NCBI GenBank assembly: GCA_021795965.1
Contig: JAJYOU010000001.1
Coordinates: 1-64,000, forward strand
Direction of reading: 5' to 3'
Source: Chloroflexota bacterium
GTDB taxonomy: Bacteria > Chloroflexota > Anaerolineae > Anaerolineales > Villigracilaceae
Length of the DNA stretch: 64,000 nucleotides
Shown here: piece by piece, positions 60,679 to 64,000 of the stretch
Position numbering within the stretch: position 1 is the first letter of the stretch
Layout of the letters: the number at the start of each line of letters is the position of its first letter
The notes under the pieces: generated by a model
The model's input: only the letters and a program-made list of their open reading frames with translations
Databases searched by the model: none
Told to the model about the DNA's origin: nothing
Translations under genes and position numbers: made by a program

Positions 60679-61056
60679 ATGGGTAAGATCAAAGTTTTAT
60701 TTCCATTCAAAGATGGCAAGGAAACCTGGCTGGGACTCGATACACCTGGTTTTCGCCGAAAAGTTTTCACCACTGTGAACAAGGAACTGGTGGGCTCAGA
60801 ACACATTGTGGCAGGATTGACAGTATTCGAACCAGGTGAAGTTTCCGCTATTCACAATCACCCAGAATCTGAAGAAGTGGACATCATCATTCGTGGCAGC
60901 GGGACTTTGGTTGATGGTGACGAACAAATTCCTTTTAAAGAAGGCGATTGGATGTTTATCCCAACAGGAGTTTTTCACCAGCATAAAAACACCGGCGTTG
61001 AGCCACTCTGGTTAATTTGGATGTATACTCCACCTGGAGAGCTGCCAACGACGTAA
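60679..61056 (+). CDS. Cupin-domain protein
   Basis: 125 residues, a single small beta-barrel. First cupin motif FEPGEVSAIHNHPESEEVDIIIRGSG with His, His and Glu metal ligands, second motif IPTGVFHQHKNTG with the third His. Could be an isomerase, dioxygenase or sugar/keto-acid sensor. AGGAGG site, 24 bases after livF, thus part of this operon. Confidence 0.85.
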   Translation: MGKIKVLFPFKDGKETWLGLDTPGFRRKVFTTVNKELVGSEHIVAGLTVFEPGEVSAIHNHPESEEVDIIIRGSGTLVDGDEQIPFKEGDWMFIPTGVFHQHKNTGVEPLWLIWMYTPPGELPTT

Positions 61057-61134
61057 TTGGAATGGTATTCTAGGAATCAGGGTGTCGATTCCCTGAAATT
61101 ATATTCAAAAGATAAATCTTTAGTGGAAAAACAG

Positions 61135-62133
61135 ATGAAAGCTGCTTTACTTATTGCACCTGGAAAAATTGAAATAAACGAAATTACACCACCGCAATTA
61201 GGCAAGGATGAAGTATTGATTGCTCCGACCTTGCTTGGAATTTGCGGTTCAGATGTTTCATTGTTCATGGGACATCGCGCCCCGCCATCGTATCCACTGT
61301 TGATCGGGCATGAAGTTGTGGGCAAAGTCATCGCCACTGGCGAAGATGTTAAACATTTAAGCGTAGGACAACGTGTGGTGGTCGAACCAAATTATCCCTG
61401 CGGGGTCTGTTCCTACTGCGCTGCGGGACGCGGAAATATTTGTCCGAATAAGAAAAGCCTGGGAGTCACGATTCCTGGATGCTTTGCGGAGCAGTTCGCC
61501 GCCCCGGCTGAATTTGTGTGGGCAGTCTCTGACGAGATTTCCGATGAAAATGCGGTGACACTTGAACCACTGGCTGTATCACTCCATGCATTGTGGCAAT
61601 CCGGTGTTCAGATTGGGGATACCATCGCAGTGATTGGATGCGGTGCAACGGGTCTTTTATTGATCCAGGCTGCAGTTTCCCAGGGCGTCCGAGTCTTTGC
61701 ACATGATAAATTAGAGAGCAAAATTGAGATGGCTCGCAAGCTGGGAGCTCAAATCAATCAGGAAGCAGATATACAAAAATTGTGGAAAGACGAAGGGGTA
61801 ACGACCGTATTTGAATGTGCAGGGGCTACTCCGACCGTTGAGCTGGCGTTAAATTCCGTTCCTCGCGGCGGTCAAGTAATTCTCGTGGGTCTCGCGTCGT
61901 CCCAAGCCAACTTTACACCGCTCAAGTTTGTCCGCGAAGAACTTCGAGTAAGCGGCTCTATAATTTACAACCACCCTTCTGATTTTGCAAGAACGATTGC
62001 CCTGGTGGAAAAGAAAGTTTTATCACCCAAACAAATTGTCACTCATACCTTCCCATTCGGTGAAATCAATCAAGCTTTACAACTCGCCAGCACTGGCAAG
62101 GTAGGTAAAGTCTTATTAACCATGGTAGGTTAA
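61135..62133 (+). CDS. Zinc-dependent medium-chain alcohol dehydrogenase
   Basis: 332 residues from ATG 61135; a GTG at 61123 is a possible earlier start. Catalytic zinc ligands in GICGSD and GHEVVGKV, and the structural-zinc loop CGVCSYCAAGRGNIC. NAD-binding GCGATGLLLIQAA. Closest in style to the threonine/sorbitol/butanediol-type dehydrogenases. It lies about 80 bases after the cupin, without another promoter. Substrate is probably an alcohol made or used by the same pathway. Confidence 0.88.
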   Translation: MKAALLIAPGKIEINEITPPQLGKDEVLIAPTLLGICGSDVSLFMGHRAPPSYPLLIGHEVVGKVIATGEDVKHLSVGQRVVVEPNYPCGVCSYCAAGRGNICPNKKSLGVTIPGCFAEQFAAPAEFVWAVSDEISDENAVTLEPLAVSLHALWQSGVQIGDTIAVIGCGATGLLLIQAAVSQGVRVFAHDKLESKIEMARKLGAQINQEADIQKLWKDEGVTTVFECAGATPTVELALNSVPRGGQVILVGLASSQANFTPLKFVREELRVSGSIIYNHPSDFARTIALVEKKVLSPKQIVTHTFPFGEINQALQLASTGKVGKVLLTMVG

Positions 62134-62156
62134 GAATTTGTACGGTTTTGACCAAC

Positions 62157-62193
62157 AAAAAAGTCCGATACCTTGCGGTGTCGGACTTTTTTT
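62157..62193. terminator. bidirectional terminator between the Zn-ADH operon and aroQ
   Basis: Stem GTCCGATACC/GGTGTCGGAC with one wobble pair, loop TTGC, six A before and seven T after. It ends the Liv operon on the plus strand and the aldehyde dehydrogenase-AroQ unit on the minus strand. Confidence 0.85.
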
Positions 62194-62305
62194 GTGCCTG
62201 TTTAACTTTCACTTTTAAACATTTGCGAGTGAAAACTTTTTGAGATAAATTTGCCGGTATTGATGTTTTTTCAACCTAAATCATTTGGCATCAGGCAAAA
62301 TAAAA

Positions 62306-62752
62306 TTATTTCTTATTTTCCAAATTCCAAAGTAACGCCTGTAAACCCGCAAAATAACTCCACCTGCCAAAGCCGGCGCAGACGCCCAGGCAAACTGGAG
62401 CGATCACGGATTTATGGCGAAACTCCTCGCGGGCGTGCACATTGGAAAGGTGAGCTTCGACGACTGGCAGCTTGACCGCTGCAATGGCATCGCGCAGAGC
62501 GATACTGTAATGTGTCAAAGCACCCGCATTCAAAACAATTCCATCTGCCCATTTGTAAGCATCATGGATCGCATCCACGATAGCACCTTCATGATTTGAC
62601 TGGAAATCTCGAAGTTCAACATTCCTTTCGGCGGCATATTGTTTCAAATCTTTGACGATGGTTTCGAGGGAGTCTGTTCCGTAGACTGCAGGATCGCGGA
62701 TGCCCAACATATTCAGATTGGGTCCATTCAAAAGCAAAATTTTAAAGCCCAT
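62306..62752 (-). CDS. aroQ: Type II 3-dehydroquinate dehydratase
   Basis: 148 residues, normal for the dodecameric type II enzyme. LLNGPNLNMLGIRDPAVYG holds the catalytic Arg and Tyr, NAGALTHYSIALRDAI and VEAHLSNVHAREEFRHKSVI hold Asn, His and Arg of the active site. Converts 3-dehydroquinate to dehydroshikimate in aromatic synthesis or, in reverse context, quinate catabolism. Follows the aldehyde dehydrogenase by 25 bases, an unusual partner, so a catabolic role is possible. Confidence 0.93.
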   Translation of the reverse strand: MGFKILLLNGPNLNMLGIRDPAVYGTDSLETIVKDLKQYAAERNVELRDFQSNHEGAIVDAIHDAYKWADGIVLNAGALTHYSIALRDAIAAVKLPVVEAHLSNVHAREEFRHKSVIAPVCLGVCAGFGRWSYFAGLQALLWNLENKK

Positions 62753-62777
62753 GTTTTGATCCTTTTCTCCGTTCTGG

Positions 62778-64000
62778 TTAAAAAGTTTCGGTACCGTAGA
62801 ATTCGCCGAAGAGTTCTTCTTCTGATGGACGGTCTTCAGGAATCGGTCTGCTGACCCAGGTTACATTCATGTAGTGCTTGAGGTGGATATTTTCGGAGGT
62901 ACTATTGCCACCCCAGGTGCCGCATCCCAGGCTGGAGGTCATGGGCATGCCATTGGTGAACGAGCCGGCATTCGCTTTTGACTGCGGCTGGCGAACCATG
63001 ATGCGACTGACGGGTGCCATGAGTGCCAGTTGGTTGACATGTTCATCATTGAAGGAGTAAATCCCGCAAGAATGTCCCTTCCCGCCAACCTCGTAAATCT
63101 GTTCGACCATTTTCAGCGCGTTATCAAAGCCGCTGTACTTAAAAATTGCCAGGACAACACATAGTTTTTCGCTTGAAAATAAATACTCTTTTCCAATATG
63201 TTCTTCCTTGACGATGATAAATTTGCGATCCTCGGGAATGGAAAAACCAGCCCGGTTTGCAATTCGTTGTGCTGAAATGGCGACTGTATCGGAGGTGCGG
63301 TGACCTTCAGCATCCCAAAGAATAGCCTGCAATTTATTTTTTTCGTCTTCAGAAGTTAAATATCCACCTTCTTTAACTAGTTGATCGAGAAACCGGTCAT
63401 AGATGCTGGCTTCAACCACTAAATTACCGTCAGCAGAGCAACCGGAGCCAAAATCTGAGGTTTTGCTCATGCGAGTATTGCGGGCGGCATCCGCGATATC
63501 GGCGGTTTCGTCGATGACCATGGTCGAGTTTCCAGCTCCGACGCCCAGTGAAGGTGTGCCCGAACTATAAGCTGCTCTAACCATTTGCTGACCGCCTGTA
63601 GCCTGGACGAGGTCGCAGATTGCCATCAGTTCCTGCGAAAGAGGAATGCTCGGATTTTCGACGCACTGGAAGAGATCCTCAGGCGCGCCTTCGCGTTTGA
63701 GTGCTTCGCGCATGAGACGAACCGTTTCAAAAGAGGTTTTTTTACTGCGAGGGTGCGGCGAAAAAATGACGGCATCCCGGCACTTCATCGCAAATATACC
63801 TACTCCCGGGGGGGTGAGTTCTGGGTTGGTGGTGGGTACGATTGAGGCTATAACTCCAACAGGTTTGGCATATTTGATGATGCCTTTTTCGGGAATTTCT
63901 TCAATAATTCCAACACTTTTTTCTCTGAGGACGTCACGCAAAATTCCCATTACTTTAAAGCGCTTACTGACACGTCCGACGGGATCACCAAGACCACTTT
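62778..64000 (-). CDS. CoA-acylating aldehyde dehydrogenase (5' end outside window)
   Basis: About 407 residues visible; the frame is open to the right edge (SGLGDPVGRVSKRF precedes the first in-window ATG at 63950, which is therefore internal). Landmarks: VIASIVPTTNPELTPPGV, GGQQMVRAAYSSGTPSLGVGAGN and the nucleophile region KTSDFGSGCSADGN with Cys. These fit acylating enzymes such as the AdhE N-domain, EutE or sulfoacetaldehyde dehydrogenase SauS; I cannot choose between them. It makes acyl-CoA from an aldehyde with NAD(P) and CoA. Confidence 0.85.
   Translation of the reverse strand, partial: SGLGDPVGRVSKRFKVMGILRDVLREKSVGIIEEIPEKGIIKYAKPVGVIASIVPTTNPELTPPGVGIFAMKCRDAVIFSPHPRSKKTSFETVRLMREALKREGAPEDLFQCVENPSIPLSQELMAICDLVQATGGQQMVRAAYSSGTPSLGVGAGNSTMVIDETADIADAARNTRMSKTSDFGSGCSADGNLVVEASIYDRFLDQLVKEGGYLTSEDEKNKLQAILWDAEGHRTSDTVAISAQRIANRAGFSIPEDRKFIIVKEEHIGKEYLFSSEKLCVVLAIFKYSGFDNALKMVEQIYEVGGKGHSCGIYSFNDEHVNQLALMAPVSRIMVRQPQSKANAGSFTNGMPMTSSLGCGTWGGNSTSENIHLKHYMNVTWVSRPIPEDRPSEEELFGEFYGTETF

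Overview
The window looks like chromosomal DNA of a Chloroflexota bacterium, most likely an Anaerolineae-type lineage. This is inference from style, with no rRNA to test it: lipoproteins carry long Ala/Pro/Thr-rich linkers after the lipobox, two FHA genes sit beside a RodA gene, and many genes encode SPFH, YtxH, SH3 or zinc-ribbon envelope proteins. Coding density is high and most genes sit in short same-strand operons with clear Shine-Dalgarno sites. Some genes seem to be leaderless. I see no phage, plasmid, CRISPR array or complete insertion sequence.

Layout. 1-10.9 kb (minus): a polyamine/omega-amino-acid operon. It runs Lrp regulator, three class-III aminotransferases around a CoA-acylating semialdehyde dehydrogenase (MmsA), then PotABCD, a terminator, and a second Lrp gene cut by the window edge. 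11.1-14.8 kb: an S1-domain protein, an A-type Fe-S carrier with a Cys/His-rich tail, an SH3 membrane protein, a zinc-ribbon protein and a 2-hydroxyacid dehydrogenase. 15.0-19.6 kb: two FHA proteins, MTA phosphorylase, and a RodA/FtsW-penicillin-binding-protein fusion split by a -1 frame change; this resembles the actinobacterial fhaA-fhaB-pstP-rodA-pbpA cluster. 19.7-32.3 kb: ferredoxin, thioesterase, a scattered molybdenum-hydroxylase set (FAD subunit, fused Fe-S/Mo subunit, XdhC) interleaved with an M16C peptidase, a CcrM-like DNA methyltransferase and a family II pyrophosphatase, then an SPFH-HTH fusion. 32.3-39.4 kb (minus): a fatty-acid beta-oxidation operon (SCP2 protein, thiolase, FadB-type enzyme, two acyl-CoA dehydrogenases, one of them frameshifted) under a TetR regulator with a palindromic operator. 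39.6-46.5 kb: small membrane proteins, a SpoIIE-type phosphatase, a P-loop protein, SecDF, tRNA-Gln(CUG) and glutaminyl-tRNA synthetase. 46.5-46.7 kb: a nested inverted-repeat element. 46.8-51.5 kb (minus): a four-gene cassette. 51.7-64 kb: methylmalonyl-CoA mutase, a TPP enzyme, a complete Liv-type ABC importer, a cupin, a Zn alcohol dehydrogenase, then AroQ and an acylating aldehyde dehydrogenase on the minus strand.

The strongest candidate for an undescribed system is the 46.8-51.5 kb cassette. A membrane protein ends in an alternating Cys-Ala tail, (CA)4-G-(CA)3-GGGR, predicted to lie in the cytoplasm. Next to it are a radical SAM/SPASM protein with a PqqD-like N-terminal domain and a close paralogue that has lost every Fe-S cysteine. 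I infer RiPP-like modification of the tail by an active/inactive radical SAM pair. A second theme is enzymes lacking expected catalytic or cluster residues: the radical SAM paralogue, the PBP domain fused to RodA, the first 2Fe-2S domain of the Mo-hydroxylase, and the second acyl-CoA dehydrogenase.
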